A stretch of DNA of 64,000 bases from positions 248,001 through 312,000 of the forward strand of contig NZ_BLRH01000055.1 in the NCBI RefSeq assembly GCF_025996515.1. The letters run 5' to 3'. Below the pieces are notes generated by a model that searched no databases, was not told the DNA's origin, and saw nothing but the letters and a program-made list of their open reading frames with translations. The DNA comes from Rhizohabitans arisaemae. Its GTDB lineage: Bacteria; Actinomycetota; Actinomycetes; Streptosporangiales; Streptosporangiaceae. Below, one piece after another: positions 53,808-63,963 of this stretch (position 1 is the stretch's first letter; every line of letters starts with the position of its first letter). The translations under genes and the position numbers were made by a program.

Positions 53808-54599
53808 ATGTCCGACCAGTGGGCGCCCCGAGACCCCGCAGGCCTGCCTCCCGTCGCGGCCCGGGCGCTCTTCCGGGCCGGGGCGCGGCCCGAGACGACC
53901 GGCGGGTGGTGCCGGGGCCGCCTCCAGGCCAACCTCCTTGCGATCCCCCGGGAGCTCGCCTTCGACGCCCTGCTCTTCGCCTGGCGCAACCCGGGGCCGT
54001 GCCCCCTGGTCGACGTGACCGACGTCGGCGACCCCTGCCCGCGCCGGGCCGCGCCGGACGCCGACCTCAGGTCCGATCTCCCGGCGTACGTCCTCCACCG
54101 GGACGGCGCCGCCGTGGCCACGCTGGAGGACGCCGCCGCGCCGTGGCGGGACGACCTGGTCTGCCTGCTCACCGGAAGCGGCTTCACCGCCGAGGAAGCC
54201 CTGCTCACCGCGGGGGTGCCGCTCCGTCACCTGGAGCAGGGCACCGGCGCCCCGATGTACGTCACCGATCGCCGCTGCGTCCCGGCGGGGCGGCTGTCCG
54301 GGCCGCTCGTCGTCTCGATGCGGCCGATCCCCGGCGAGCTGGTGGCCACGGCGCGCCGGGTCACCGGGCCGCTGGCCCTGGCGCACGGCGCCCCGATCCA
54401 CGTGGGCGACCCGGGCGCGCTCGGCATCGGCGACCTGGACCGGCCCGAGTTCGGCGACGCGGTGCGCCTGCGCCCGGGCGACGTGCCGGTCTTCTGGGCG
54501 AGCGGGGTCACCCTGACCGCGGTGATCGCCGCGTCCCGGATCGGGTACGCCGTCACCCATGCCCCCGGCTCGATGTTCATCACCGACCACGCCGCGTGA
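53808..54599 (+). CDS. DUF1445 family protein (putative hydro-lyase, D-glutamate cyclase-like)
   Basis: 263 residues. GWCRGRLQANLLAIPRELAF, LRSDLPAYVLHRDG, FLLGC-like CLLTGSGFTAEEALL, PMYVTDRRCVPAGR, GPLVVSMRPIPG and HGAPIHVGDPGALGI match the UPF0317/DUF1445 family along the whole length. The family is annotated as hydro-lyase in bacteria and is related to the D-glutamate cyclase domain of human DGLUCY. The activity here is not known. No neighbours suggest a pathway: it converges with the peptide ABC transporter operon, whose last stop is 41 bp away. Confidence 0.9.
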   Translation: MSDQWAPRDPAGLPPVAARALFRAGARPETTGGWCRGRLQANLLAIPRELAFDALLFAWRNPGPCPLVDVTDVGDPCPRRAAPDADLRSDLPAYVLHRDGAAVATLEDAAAPWRDDLVCLLTGSGFTAEEALLTAGVPLRHLEQGTGAPMYVTDRRCVPAGRLSGPLVVSMRPIPGELVATARRVTGPLALAHGAPIHVGDPGALGIGDLDRPEFGDAVRLRPGDVPVFWASGVTLTAVIAASRIGYAVTHAPGSMFITDHAA

Positions 54600-54639
54600 C
54601 CACGGCCGCACGCCGTACCGGACGCCGGGCGGCACAAGG

Positions 54640-55605
54640 TCAGGCGAGGCGTACCCGGGGGTCCAGGAAGGAGTACGCGACGTCCACCACGAGGTTGGAG
54701 ACGACGATGAAGATCGAGGCGAGGATCGCGGCGCCGATGATGACGGGCAGATCCCCGTCCCGTACCGAACGGATCATCAGCTGGCCGAGCCCTTGGAGCC
54801 CGAAGACCGACTCGGTGACGACGACGCCGCCCAGCAGCGTGCCGATGTCCACCCCGAATTGCGTGATCACGGGGGTGAGCGCCGCGCGGAGCCCGTGCCG
54901 GTAGACGACCGCGCGTTCGGGCACCCCTTTGGCGCGGGCGGTGCGGATGTAGTCCTCCCCCAGCACGTCCAGCATCGACCCGCGGGTGAGCCTGGTGTAG
55001 ACGGCGGTCTGCACGAGCGCGAGGCAGAACCACGGCATGATCATGACCCTGAGGAACTCGACCGGGTCGGCGAACGGGGAGACGAAGGCGCCGGGTTTGA
55101 GGAAGGCGAACCCGAGCGGGGCGAGCACGGAGAGCGCGATGAAGATCATCAGGAGACCGAGCACGAAAGTCGGCAGCGAGACCCCGGTGAGCACGAAGAG
55201 CGTGGTCCCCTTGTCGATCCAGGTCCGCGCGTGGGTCGCGCTGACCACCCCGCCGGCGATCCCCGCCACCAGCCACAGGACCGAGGCCCCCGCGACCAGC
55301 CAGAGCGTCGCCGGCAGGCTCTGCCAGAGCAGTGTGCCCACCGGGGTGTTCAAGATGAACGACGTGCCGAGGTCCCCGTGGAACAGGCCGCCCAGGAACC
55401 GCCGGTACTGGGTGAACAGCGGGTCGGTGAGCCCGAGGTTGGCCTTGATCTGCTCGACCACCGCCTGGGGTGCGCGCGGACCGGCGATCCGCCGGGCGAC
55501 GGTCTCCGCCGAACCCACGTAGAACAGGATGAACACGGTCGTGGTGACCAGCCAGAGCACCACCGCGGCGAACACGACCCGGCGGATCAGGAAACGCGCG
55601 AACAT
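54640..55605 (-). CDS. Peptide ABC transporter permease (DppB/OppB type)
   Basis: 321 residues with six membrane segments, starting MFARFLIRRVVFAAVVLWLV, the usual DppB N-terminal helix. GLTDPLFTQYRRFLGGLFHG and DLGTSFILNTPV are the periplasmic/extracytoplasmic signature. The EAA loop is ARAKGVPERAVVYRHGLRAA, which docks on the ATPases. It forms the channel with the DppC-like protein encoded 11 nt upstream. It is the last gene of the five-gene operon (SBP, ATPase, ATPase, DppC, DppB). Confidence 0.93.
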   Translation of the reverse strand: MFARFLIRRVVFAAVVLWLVTTTVFILFYVGSAETVARRIAGPRAPQAVVEQIKANLGLTDPLFTQYRRFLGGLFHGDLGTSFILNTPVGTLLWQSLPATLWLVAGASVLWLVAGIAGGVVSATHARTWIDKGTTLFVLTGVSLPTFVLGLLMIFIALSVLAPLGFAFLKPGAFVSPFADPVEFLRVMIMPWFCLALVQTAVYTRLTRGSMLDVLGEDYIRTARAKGVPERAVVYRHGLRAALTPVITQFGVDIGTLLGGVVVTESVFGLQGLGQLMIRSVRDGDLPVIIGAAILASIFIVVSNLVVDVAYSFLDPRVRLA

Positions 55606-55616
55606 CGGGGGACCCC

Positions 55617-56561
55617 CTACCTTGTGCCGATGCGGTCGCCGCGCGGGTCGAGGGCGTCCCGAATGCCGTCGCCGAGCATGTTGAACGCGAGCGTGGTGAT
55701 GAGCAGGAGCGCGGCTGGGAAGAGCAGGAGCCCCGGGGAGACCCGGTAGAAGTCGACCGAGTCGGCCAGGATCGCGCCCCAGCTGGGGGTGCGCGGATCG
55801 ACCCCGAGCCCGAGGAAGGAGAGCGTCGCCTCGAAAACGATCGAGGTCGGGATGAGCAGGGAAGCCAGCACCGTCACCGGGGCGATCAGGTTGGGCAGCA
55901 CGTCCACGAACATCGTGCGGAACGGACCCGCGCCCAGCGACCTGGCCGCCTCGACGTACTCCCGCTCCCGGATGGCGAACGTCTGACCCCGGACGATCCT
56001 GGCCATCGCCGCGAACGAGAAGAACGCGATCACGAAGATCATAAGCGGGATGCTCGCGCCGTACACCGCCGCCAGCACGATCGCGACGAGCAGGTAGGGG
56101 AACGACAGGACCACGTCGAGGACCCGGGCCAGAACCGCGTCGACGGCGCCGCCGAAGAAGCCGGCCAGCATGCCCACGGTGACCCCGAAGACGGTGGCGA
56201 GCAGGGTGGCGAGCACGCCCACGAGCAGGGAGATGCGCGCGCCGTACGCCAGCCGGACCAGCAGGTCCCGCCCGAGCCCGTCCGCGCCGAGCCAGAACTC
56301 CGCCGAGGGTCCGACCGGGATGCCCTCGGGGGTCAGCCCGGTGGTCGGGAACCGTTCGGCGGGCCCGTGCCCGGTGATCGCGGCCAGGAGCGGCGCGCAG
56401 GCCGCCAGGACGACGACGAGGGCCACCACGACCGCGGAGACGACCGCCGCCCGATCCCGCCGCAGCCGGTCGAAGGCGAGCCGCCACGGTCCGCGCCCGG
56501 CCACCGCGGGCGCGTGCTCCCCCGAGTGGACCGCCTCGATCTGCGGTTCGGTCAGGCTCAC
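55617..56561 (-). CDS. Peptide ABC transporter permease (DppC/OppC type)
   Basis: 314 residues. The N-terminal cytoplasmic extension leads into [26 protein letters not shown]-type signature here reads [20 protein letters not shown], and [18 protein letters not shown] follows. The EAA loop is [20 protein letters not shown]. It pairs with the DppB-like permease. The GTG start overlaps the stop of the upstream ATPase (GTGA), so expression is coupled. Confidence 0.93.
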   Translation of the reverse strand: MSLTEPQIEAVHSGEHAPAVAGRGPWRLAFDRLRRDRAAVVSAVVVALVVVLAACAPLLAAITGHGPAERFPTTGLTPEGIPVGPSAEFWLGADGLGRDLLVRLAYGARISLLVGVLATLLATVFGVTVGMLAGFFGGAVDAVLARVLDVVLSFPYLLVAIVLAAVYGASIPLMIFVIAFFSFAAMARIVRGQTFAIREREYVEAARSLGAGPFRTMFVDVLPNLIAPVTVLASLLIPTSIVFEATLSFLGLGVDPRTPSWGAILADSVDFYRVSPGLLLFPAALLLITTLAFNMLGDGIRDALDPRGDRIGTR

Positions 56562-57571
56562 GGCCGATCACCCGACCGCGTCGCGCCGGTGAGGCGCTCC
56601 CCCGGCTCGACCGGGAAGTGGCAGGCCGCCCGGTGCTCCACGCCGAGCAGGAGCGGTTCCTCCGTCGAACAGCGCGCCTGAGCCTTGGGGCAGCGCGGAT
56701 GGAACCGGCACCCCGGGGGCGGGGTGATCGGCGAAGGCACGTCCCCGGCGAGGATCACCCGGCTGCGCGCGGCCGAGGCGTCGGGGTCGGCCACGGAGGC
56801 CGCCGAGAGCAGGGAGTAGGTGTACGGATGCCTCGGCTCGCGGTAGAGCTGTTCGCCGGGCGCCACCTCGACCACCTTGCCGAGATACATCACGGCGACC
56901 CGGTCGCTCACGTAGCGCACCACGGAGAGGTCGTGGGCGATGAACACATACGTCAGGCCGAGCTCGCCCTGCAGATCCGTGAGCAGGTTGATGACCTGCG
57001 CCTGGATCGAGACGTCCAGGGCCGACACCGGCTCGTCGCAGACGATCAGGCGGGGTTTGAGGGCGAGCGCCCTGGCGATCCCGATCCGCTGCCGCTGACC
57101 CCCGGAGAACTCCGCGGGGAACCGGTTGTAGTGCTCGGGGTTGAGGCCGACCAGTTCCATCAGCTCCTGGACCCGCCGCCTGCGGGCTCGCGCGTCGCCG
57201 ATCCGGTGGACGACGAGCGGGTCGGCGATGATCGATCCGACTCTCCGCCGTGGGTTGAGCGACCCGTACGGATCCTGAAAAATCATCTGAACGTCGCGGC
57301 GGAACGCCTTGAGCCCGCGGCCCGAGAGCCGGGTGACGTCCTGACCGTCGAAGACGATCCGCCCCGAGGTGACCGGATGGAGCCCGGTGACGCACCGGGC
57401 CAGCGTCGACTTCCCGCATCCGGACTCCCCGACCACGCCCAGGGTCTCCCCCGGGTTCACCTCCAGGCTCACCCCGTCCACGGCGTGCACCCGGGCGATC
57501 TCGCGCCGCACGAACAACCCCTCCTTGATGGGGAAGTACTTGCGCACGTCCTCAATCCGCAGGAGCGACAT
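56558..57571 (-). CDS. Peptide ABC transporter ATPase (OppF/DppF type)
   Basis: 337 residues starting [20 protein letters not shown]. It carries [13 protein letters not shown] (Walker A), [17 protein letters not shown] (signature), [12 protein letters not shown] (Walker B) and the oligopeptide-transporter C-terminal domain with [17 protein letters not shown], whose cysteines may bind an iron-sulfur cluster as in related proteins. It powers the importer together with the OppD-like ATPase. It starts 20 nt inside the end of that gene. Confidence 0.93.
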   Translation of the reverse strand: MSLLRIEDVRKYFPIKEGLFVRREIARVHAVDGVSLEVNPGETLGVVGESGCGKSTLARCVTGLHPVTSGRIVFDGQDVTRLSGRGLKAFRRDVQMIFQDPYGSLNPRRRVGSIIADPLVVHRIGDARARRRRVQELMELVGLNPEHYNRFPAEFSGGQRQRIGIARALALKPRLIVCDEPVSALDVSIQAQVINLLTDLQGELGLTYVFIAHDLSVVRYVSDRVAVMYLGKVVEVAPGEQLYREPRHPYTYSLLSAASVADPDASAARSRVILAGDVPSPITPPPGCRFHPRCPKAQARCSTEEPLLLGVEHRAACHFPVEPGERLTGATRSGDRP

Positions 57572-58616
57572 CGCCCTCCCCCTTGTCCCTTCGGCGGGTC
57601 CCCGCCGCCTGCGCCTCGTCGCGGAGCCGCTCCGCCTCGGCACCCGGCCCGACCGCCGCGCCGGGAAGCCAGCAGGCCGAGCGATGGCCCTCCCCCGCGA
57701 CCGCCAGCATCGGCGGCTCCTCGCTCCGGCACCGGTCCATGACGTGGCGGCAGCGCGGATGGAAGACGCACCCCGGGGGAAGGTGGATCAGGCTGGGGGG
57801 CTGGCCGGGAACCGGCTGGAGGCGTTCCCTGGTCCCGGTGGCCTTCGGGATGGATTCGAGCAGGCCGGTGGTGTACGGGTGGTGGGCCCGGTAGTACAGC
57901 GTCCGGCGGTCCGCGTACTCGGCCGGCTTGCCCGCGTACATCACCAGGACGTCGTCGGCGATGTCGGCGATGACCCCGAGATCATGGGTGATCATGATGA
58001 GCGCGGTGTCGAACTCCCGCTGGAGCCGTACCATCAGGTCGATGATCTGGGCCTGGACGGTGGCGTCCAGCGCGGTGGTGGGCTCGTCCGCAATGATCAG
58101 AGCGGGGTTGAGCGCGAGGGCCATGGCGATCATCACCCGCTGCCGCATCCCCCCGGAGAACTGGTGGGGGAAGTCGTCGACCCGCTCCGCCGGACGCGGG
58201 ATGCCCACCAGCCCGAGCAGCTCGGCCGCGCGCCCTCGCGCCTGCTCGCGGCCGACCTCGGGCTCGTGCACCCGGATCATCTCGACGATCTGCCGGCCGA
58301 CCCGGTAGAGCGGATGCAGACTCGACAACGGGTCCTGAAATATCATCGCGATCCTCGCGCCGCGGAGGCGGCGGAGCTCCTCCCGCGGCATGGTGAGCAG
58401 GTCCCGGCCCTCGAAAAGCGCCGCACCGGTCACGGTGGCTCCGCGGGTGAGCCCCATGAGCGTCTGGGTGCTGACGCTCTTCCCGGATCCCGACTCGCCG
58501 ACGATCCCGAGGGTGCGGCCCCGGTCCACGCCGAACGAGACCCCCCGGACGGCTTGGACGACCCCGTCCGGGGTCGGGAAGGAGACCCGCAGGTCGGTGA
58601 CCTCCAGCAGACGCAT
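57552..58616 (-). CDS. Peptide ABC transporter ATPase (OppD/DppD type)
   Basis: 354 residues starting [20 protein letters not shown]. Walker A is [17 protein letters not shown], the signature is [17 protein letters not shown], and Walker B is [13 protein letters not shown]. The C-terminal oligopeptide domain has [17 protein letters not shown]. The tail (~320-354) is charged and overlaps the start of the OppF-like gene. It begins 8 nt after the stop of the substrate-binding protein gene, so the five genes form one transcript. Confidence 0.93.
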   Translation of the reverse strand: MRLLEVTDLRVSFPTPDGVVQAVRGVSFGVDRGRTLGIVGESGSGKSVSTQTLMGLTRGATVTGAALFEGRDLLTMPREELRRLRGARIAMIFQDPLSSLHPLYRVGRQIVEMIRVHEPEVGREQARGRAAELLGLVGIPRPAERVDDFPHQFSGGMRQRVMIAMALALNPALIIADEPTTALDATVQAQIIDLMVRLQREFDTALIMITHDLGVIADIADDVLVMYAGKPAEYADRRTLYYRAHHPYTTGLLESIPKATGTRERLQPVPGQPPSLIHLPPGCVFHPRCRHVMDRCRSEEPPMLAVAGEGHRSACWLPGAAVGPGAEAERLRDEAQAAGTRRRDKGEGDVAPAD

Positions 58617-58624
58617 GATCCGCC

Positions 58625-60406
58625 TCAGCCCAGCCAGATCTGGGTGAAGTCGTAGTACTGGGCGAGCGGGTTGTAGACGGCGCCCCGCACCCTGCTCGAC
58701 TTGAAGAGGGGGGTGTTCTGCGACATCAGCGGCACGATCGGCGCGTCCGCCATGATCTTCTGGTTGGCCTGCTTCCAGGTCTCCGCCGCGGCCTGGGGGC
58801 TGGACGCGGTCAGCGCCCGATCGATCAACGCGTTGACCTCGGGGTTGTTGTAGGCGCCGTAGTTCGTGGAGCCCTCGGTGTAGTTCCGCCCGTCGAAGAG
58901 GGGCTGCACGATCGCCCGCCCGTTGTTGCCGAACCAGTCGGGGATCCAGCCCGGACCGGCGATGTCCCACTTGCCCTCGCGGCTCTTGGCGACGCTGGAC
59001 AGGTAGCGGCCGTAGAAGTCGTCCGCCGTGGTCGCGATGAGGGTGGTCCGGACGCCGCACGCGGTCAGGTCCCCGGCGATCGACTGCGCCACCTTGGGGT
59101 GGTTGCCGTTGGTCCGATAGGGGAACTGCAGGGTGAGCCCGGCCGGATGGCCCGCCGCGGCGAGTTCGTTCCGGCACCTCGCCGGATCGCCTTCGTCACC
59201 CGGGGTGGCGTACGGCTTGACGGCCGCGTCGAAGCCCGAACTCCCCGGCGGGATGGCCCCGTTCAGCACCGTGCTGATCTTCGGTCCGCCGAAGATCCGG
59301 ACGATCGCCGCCTTGTTCACCGCGTAGCTCAGCGCACGCCGTACCCGGACGTCGTTCAAGGCCCTGCCGTTGTTCGGGCTCTGCAGGTTGAAGACGAGGA
59401 ACGGGTTGAGGTTCGAGCTCTCCCAGACCTTGAAGTCCGGGTTGCCCTGGAGCCTTGGCAGCGCGGAGGTCGGCACCGGCTGGTCCCAGGCCAGATCCGC
59501 GCTCCCGGCCTCGAGTTGCAGCTGGACCGCGTCCGGGCTGTCCTGGCCGAGCGTGATGTCGATGCCGTCGACGTACTGGTGCCGGATCGGGTCGGTGTCC
59601 TGGCGCCACGCCGGATTCCGGGTCAGGGAGACGGACTTGCCCGCCTGGTATCGGACGATCTGGTACGGCCCGAGTGAGACGGTGTTCGTCCGGAACTCGG
59701 AGCTGTCGGGCACGTAGGCGTCGTACTCCACCGGGGCCGGGGAGGCGAAGCTCAGCGCCAGGATGTTGAGGAAGTCGCTCGCCGGGACCCGCAGCCTGAT
59801 CGTCAGCTTCCGGTCCCCGTCCGCCTTGAGACCGGAGATCTCGTTCTCGGCCATGAACCGGCTGATCTCCGCCGCGGTCCGCCCGCCCCGCTGCGCCTTG
59901 GTGAAGTACTCCTGCATCCCGGCGATGGTGCTGGTGTAGTAGCTGATCCCGCCGGAGGGCTGGACCGGGTTGGCCAGCCGCTTGAACCCCCGGACGAAGT
60001 CGGCCGCGGTGACCTGGCGGGGCGGGTTGGTGTTCCACATCACCCCCTCGCGGATGGTGAAGGTGTAGGTGAGTCCGTCGCGGCTCACCCCGCCGTTCTC
60101 GCGGGTGGGGAGGTCGACGGCGACGTCGGCGACGGGGGTGGTGGCCCGGGTGAAGTCGTTGTCCGCGGGATAGGAGATCAGCTGGCGGGTCCACGTGCGG
60201 GCGAGGTTGTATCCGGCGGTGGTGTACGTCGACGAGGGGTCGAGGTGGTCCACGTCGGCCGAGCCGATGACCTTGAGCGTGCCGCCCTTGCGGGGGGTGC
60301 CGCCCCCGGCCCCCGGGGCACCTTGACCCCCGCCCCCGCAGGCGACCAGGACGATCGCGAGCCCGGCCGCCGCCGTGACCGGGATGAGGCGTCGTCGGAT
60401 CTGCAC
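58625..60406 (-). CDS. Peptide ABC transporter substrate-binding lipoprotein (SBP family 5)
   Basis: 593 residues from GTG 60406, supported by GGAG 7 nt upstream. MQIRRRLIPVTAAAGLAIVL then VAC (Cys23) is a lipoprotein signal, so the protein is tethered outside the membrane. It has the family 5 pattern: GGTLKVIGSADVDHLDPSST, YTFTIREGVMW, DVRVRRALSYAVNKAAIV and YRTNGNHPKVAQ. It binds an oligopeptide or similar ligand and delivers it to the permeases encoded downstream. First gene of the operon. Family 5 proteins can also bind nickel or sugars, so the ligand is not certain. Confidence 0.93.
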   Translation of the reverse strand: MQIRRRLIPVTAAAGLAIVLVACGGGGQGAPGAGGGTPRKGGTLKVIGSADVDHLDPSSTYTTAGYNLARTWTRQLISYPADNDFTRATTPVADVAVDLPTRENGGVSRDGLTYTFTIREGVMWNTNPPRQVTAADFVRGFKRLANPVQPSGGISYYTSTIAGMQEYFTKAQRGGRTAAEISRFMAENEISGLKADGDRKLTIRLRVPASDFLNILALSFASPAPVEYDAYVPDSSEFRTNTVSLGPYQIVRYQAGKSVSLTRNPAWRQDTDPIRHQYVDGIDITLGQDSPDAVQLQLEAGSADLAWDQPVPTSALPRLQGNPDFKVWESSNLNPFLVFNLQSPNNGRALNDVRVRRALSYAVNKAAIVRIFGGPKISTVLNGAIPPGSSGFDAAVKPYATPGDEGDPARCRNELAAAGHPAGLTLQFPYRTNGNHPKVAQSIAGDLTACGVRTTLIATTADDFYGRYLSSVAKSREGKWDIAGPGWIPDWFGNNGRAIVQPLFDGRNYTEGSTNYGAYNNPEVNALIDRALTASSPQAAAETWKQANQKIMADAPIVPLMSQNTPLFKSSRVRGAVYNPLAQYYDFTQIWLG

Positions 60407-60546
60407 AGGCCACTCCGTTCTCCACACCGGCCGCCCCGCGCCGGGGCCCGCTCGGGCCGGTCAGTCAGACACCGTGACCATCATGTGATCTTGTGGGCAG
60501 AAGGGAGACCTTGCGGGATCCACGAACAGGCAAAGCTTTGCGGGCG

Positions 60547-62919
60547 TCAGCGCTCGCCGAGCTCGTCGACCGCGGCGCGCACGTCGGCGCTGGTGATCGT
60601 CGTCAGTTCGTCGGCGGTGGCGTCGCCGTCTCGGGCGGCGAGGCGGACATCCCTCTGCATCGCCGCCTTTTCCAGGAGCGAACGGGCGAACCGGCCGTTG
60701 CCCCAGTCGTCGATGAGCCGCTCCCCGCACACCCAGGAGAAGACGTCGTCCAGATCGCGCAGCGCGTCGGGTTCGAACCGGTCCCCGGCCTCCTGGGCGA
60801 GCACCTCGGCGATCTCGGTGAGCTCCGCGGGCGCGTAGGAGGGGAAGTTCACCCAGCTGTTGAAGCGGGACGCGAGGCCGGGGTTGACCGTGAGGAAGGA
60901 CTCCATCTCGCGCCGGTACCCGGCGAGGATGACGACCAGACGGTTCCGGTCGTCTTCCGCCCGTTTGAGCAGTGTCTGTACGGCTTCCGCGCCGAAGGCG
61001 TCGCCCCCTGAATAGCCGGGATTGACCAGGCTGTACGCCTCGTCGATGAAGAGCACCCCGCCGAGCGCCCGGTCCACCAGCTCGTTGGTCTTGATCGCGG
61101 TCGAGCCCAGGTGCTGCCCGACCAGGTCGGCCCGATGCGCCTCGACGACCTCGGTCCGGGACAGCAGGCCGAGCGCGGCGAAGATCCGCCCCAGCACCCG
61201 GGCGACCGTGGTCTTCCCGGTGCCGGGCGGCCCGGCGAAGACGAAGTGGCGGGACATCGGCGCGGTCGGCAGGCCCTGGGACTCGCGCATCTTCGCCACC
61301 CTCAGCTGGGCGGCGATCGCCTTGACCTGGCGCTTGACCGGTTCCAGCCCGGCCATCCGGTCCAGGTCCGCCAGGGCCTCGGCCAGGGTCGGCACCGCCT
61401 GGTACACCGTGATCTCTTGGAACGCCTTGACCGTGTCGACGGCCCGGATCGTGACGAGTTCTTCGGGCCTGGCGTCCCCACCCGCCCCGACAACCCGCAC
61501 ATCCCTCGCCCGAGCCGCCGCATCCATCAATGTCCGGACAAATCTGGCATTTCCGAGTTCGTCGATGGTGCCGCGCCGCCGGACGTCCTCGAACATCGCG
61601 CGCAGCGCCGGTACGGCGTCGGCGGCGAGCCGCTCCTCCCGCCGCTCCAGCCGGAGCTCGGCGATGCCCAGCAGCTCGTCGGGGCTGTAGCTCGGGAACC
61701 GTACCCGGGTGGCGAACCGGGAGGCCAGACCGGGGTTGGAGGAGAGGAAGTCCGCCATCTCCTTCTCGTACCCGGCCAGAATGATCACCAGGTTGTCCCG
61801 GTCGTCCTCGGCCCGCTTCAGCAGGGCCTGGACGGCCTCCGCGCCGAACCGGTCGGTCTGCCCGTCGCCGGTGTTCATCAGGCTGTATGCCTCGTCGACG
61901 AAGAGCACCCCGCCGAGCGCCCGGTCCACCAGCTCGTTGGTCTTGATCGCGGTCGCGCCGAGGAACTCCCCGACCAGGTCGGCCCGGTGCGCCTCGACCA
62001 CGTTGGGCCGCTCCAGCAGGCCGAAGGCGTAGAAGATCTTGGCCACGCTCCTGGCCACGCTCGTCTTGCCCGTCCCCGGCGGTCCGACGAACACGAAGTG
62101 CCGCAACGGCGACTCGGTGCTGTAGCCGGCCCTGGCGCGGAGCCGGTCGGCCTCGATCGACGCGGCGATGGACCGGACCTGCTCCTTCACCGGAACCAGG
62201 CCGATCATGTCCTCCAGCTCGGCCAGGGCCTCCTCCACCGAAACCGGCGGGGGCTTCTCGGCCTGCCGGGCGGACTCGTGGTACGACCTGCGGGGCACTT
62301 CGGCGGACTCGCGAACCCGCTCGTGGGGCCCCCCGTACCGCTCCTCACCGTAGGCGGCCCGGCGCTCCCCCTCCAGGACGGCGGCCCGCGCCCGGCGGGC
62401 CTGGGCGAACCGGACGCCGAGCACGCACGCCGCGGCGGCGTAGGCGATCCAGAGCGCGACGACGGGCCAGAGCCCGGCGAACGCCAGCGCGAGGGCGCCC
62501 GCCGCGGCCAGCGCCATCAGCGTGGTGAGCCAGGGGGAGACCCAGTTGATCAGGTGGGCGCAGACCGCGGCGATCAGGCCGAGGAGCATGAGAAGCATCG
62601 GCTCGCCCGCGGGGCCGCCGAACGCCCAGCCGAAGACCGGCAGCATCATGCCCCAGCCGAGCAGGACGAGCACGGTGGCCGCGACCGGCGGGCGGTGCAG
62701 CGCGAGCAGGACGAACCCCACCAGGAGCACGGCGTAGATCAGCGCGGAGCCGAGGCTTCCCGTCAGGACCAGCAGCAGCGCGGCCGTGGCCGCGAAGACC
62801 CCGGCGGTCAGCCCTCTCCGGACACCCGGGGACGACATGGCGTACCCGTCGCGCATCCGGGTGAAGAGATTCCGTGCCGGGTCGTGTCCGAGTGGCCGGG
62901 CCCTGTCGGAGTGCCGCAT
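60547..62919 (-). CDS. Membrane-anchored tandem CbxX/CfxQ-type AAA+ ATPase
   Basis: 790 residues. Residues ~38-170 hold five or six membrane segments (LTAGVFAATAALLLVLTG, IYAVLLVGFVLLAL, ATVLVLLGWGMMLPVFGWAF, LLMLLGLIAAVCAHLI, LTTLMALAAAGALALAFAG). Two AAA+ modules follow, each with GPPGTGKT (near 280 and 570), ADLVGEFLGATAIKTNE or its counterpart, GGVLFVDEAYSLMN/GGVLFIDEAYSLVN, and the NPGLASRF sensor loop. Both Walker A and B sites look intact. The CbxX family includes Rubisco activase CbbX and the type VII secretion ATPase EccA, but a membrane-anchored tandem form is unusual. No Rubisco or Esx genes are nearby. The ATG at 62919 is preceded by GGAGG at a long spacing. Confidence 0.88.
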   Translation of the reverse strand: MRHSDRARPLGHDPARNLFTRMRDGYAMSSPGVRRGLTAGVFAATAALLLVLTGSLGSALIYAVLLVGFVLLALHRPPVAATVLVLLGWGMMLPVFGWAFGGPAGEPMLLMLLGLIAAVCAHLINWVSPWLTTLMALAAAGALALAFAGLWPVVALWIAYAAAACVLGVRFAQARRARAAVLEGERRAAYGEERYGGPHERVRESAEVPRRSYHESARQAEKPPPVSVEEALAELEDMIGLVPVKEQVRSIAASIEADRLRARAGYSTESPLRHFVFVGPPGTGKTSVARSVAKIFYAFGLLERPNVVEAHRADLVGEFLGATAIKTNELVDRALGGVLFVDEAYSLMNTGDGQTDRFGAEAVQALLKRAEDDRDNLVIILAGYEKEMADFLSSNPGLASRFATRVRFPSYSPDELLGIAELRLERREERLAADAVPALRAMFEDVRRRGTIDELGNARFVRTLMDAAARARDVRVVGAGGDARPEELVTIRAVDTVKAFQEITVYQAVPTLAEALADLDRMAGLEPVKRQVKAIAAQLRVAKMRESQGLPTAPMSRHFVFAGPPGTGKTTVARVLGRIFAALGLLSRTEVVEAHRADLVGQHLGSTAIKTNELVDRALGGVLFIDEAYSLVNPGYSGGDAFGAEAVQTLLKRAEDDRNRLVVILAGYRREMESFLTVNPGLASRFNSWVNFPSYAPAELTEIAEVLAQEAGDRFEPDALRDLDDVFSWVCGERLIDDWGNGRFARSLLEKAAMQRDVRLAARDGDATADELTTITSADVRAAVDELGER

Positions 62920-63183
62920 GTCGATGTCGCCTCCCCGTCCGCCCCTTGTATACCGCACCGTGCACGACCGCGGGCTGGACGCACGCCGTACATTGTGTTT
63001 ACTCCATGGGGCCGACATGCTCACCTGAGCGTGATCGCATTGTTGACCGGGGGATTCCCGGACGCCCCTTCCGTAAGGAGCAGAAGAGAAATTAGCTGAG
63101 ATAACCGTGAATATCCCGTTCTACAGCCGCGTTTCTGGTGACCGATAAGACGGAATCCGGCCCCGGCGGCGTGACGCCGGATG

Positions 63184-63963
63184 TCAGGAGTGCCCGCGCC
63201 CCTGATGGCGCCCCGGGCGCTCGGCGAGAACGACCTCCTTGGGCGTGATCCGTAGTGTGCCGCTCTCCTCGTCCGGGAGCGCCACTCCGCGGATCTCCAC
63301 CCAGAAACGCCGGTCGGCCGGGTCGGAGACGTAGACGGCGGCCCTCGGGTCGCGCAGCGCCGCGGCCCACGCCTCCTCCCCCGCGATGATCGAAAGCTCG
63401 CCCCCGGAGCCGACGCCGGTGACCGCACCGACCGCGACCATCCGCGGCCAGCCGGTCGCGTCCACATAGGAGAGCACCACGTCCCGCCCGGTGATGAACG
63501 CCCGCCGCAACTCCCGCCGCAACTCGGGTGCGGGGACGACCTCGCCGTGTGCCCGCGGCCCCGGGCTCTCTCCCAGGATCAGCGACGAGCGCAGCGGGCC
63601 CGGGCCGCCGCTCCACCAGGCGGGGGCCGCACGGCTCAGAAAGAGCAGCAGGATGAGCGCGGGCGGCCAGATCGCCGCCGGGCCCGCCACCGGCGCCGCG
63701 ATCAGCAGCACGATCCCGACCAGGGTGGCGGCGCAGGCCAGCCCCAGCCGGCGGTCCGCGCGCAGGATCGCCGGCAGGTGCGGCACGAGTCCGCCGCGAC
63801 GGTGGATCCGGATCAGCGCCACCAGGAGCACCACTCCCCCCGCCGACGCCGCAGGCAGGGTGAACCGCTCGATCAGCGGGGCGGGCGGGGGGATCCGCGC
63901 CGCCAGGAGCGCGAGCGGCACCAGGAAGCACCACAGCCGCGCCACCACGCCCCAGAGGGTCAC
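63184..63963 (-). CDS. Membrane protein with C-terminal flavin-reductase/PNPOx-like domain, 5' end uncertain
   Basis: At least 259 residues. Four hydrophobic segments occupy the first ~115 residues (LWCFLVPLALLAARI, AASAGGVVLLVALIRI, LACAATLVGIVLLIAAPVAG, IWPPALILLLFLSRA). The C-terminal ~125 residues (RAFITGRDVVLSYVDATGWP, AVGAVTGVGSGGELSII, AALRDPRAAVYVSDPADRRF) look like a split-barrel FMN-binding domain of the PNPOx group. The GTG at 63963 has no Shine-Dalgarno sequence and the frame stays open to the window edge, so the true start may lie beyond it. It is upstream of and co-directional with the AAA+ gene, 264 bp apart. Confidence 0.7.
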   Translation of the reverse strand: MTLWGVVARLWCFLVPLALLAARIPPPAPLIERFTLPAASAGGVVLLVALIRIHRRGGLVPHLPAILRADRRLGLACAATLVGIVLLIAAPVAGPAAIWPPALILLLFLSRAAPAWWSGGPGPLRSSLILGESPGPRAHGEVVPAPELRRELRRAFITGRDVVLSYVDATGWPRMVAVGAVTGVGSGGELSIIAGEEAWAAALRDPRAAVYVSDPADRRFWVEIRGVALPDEESGTLRITPKEVVLAERPGRHQGRGHS

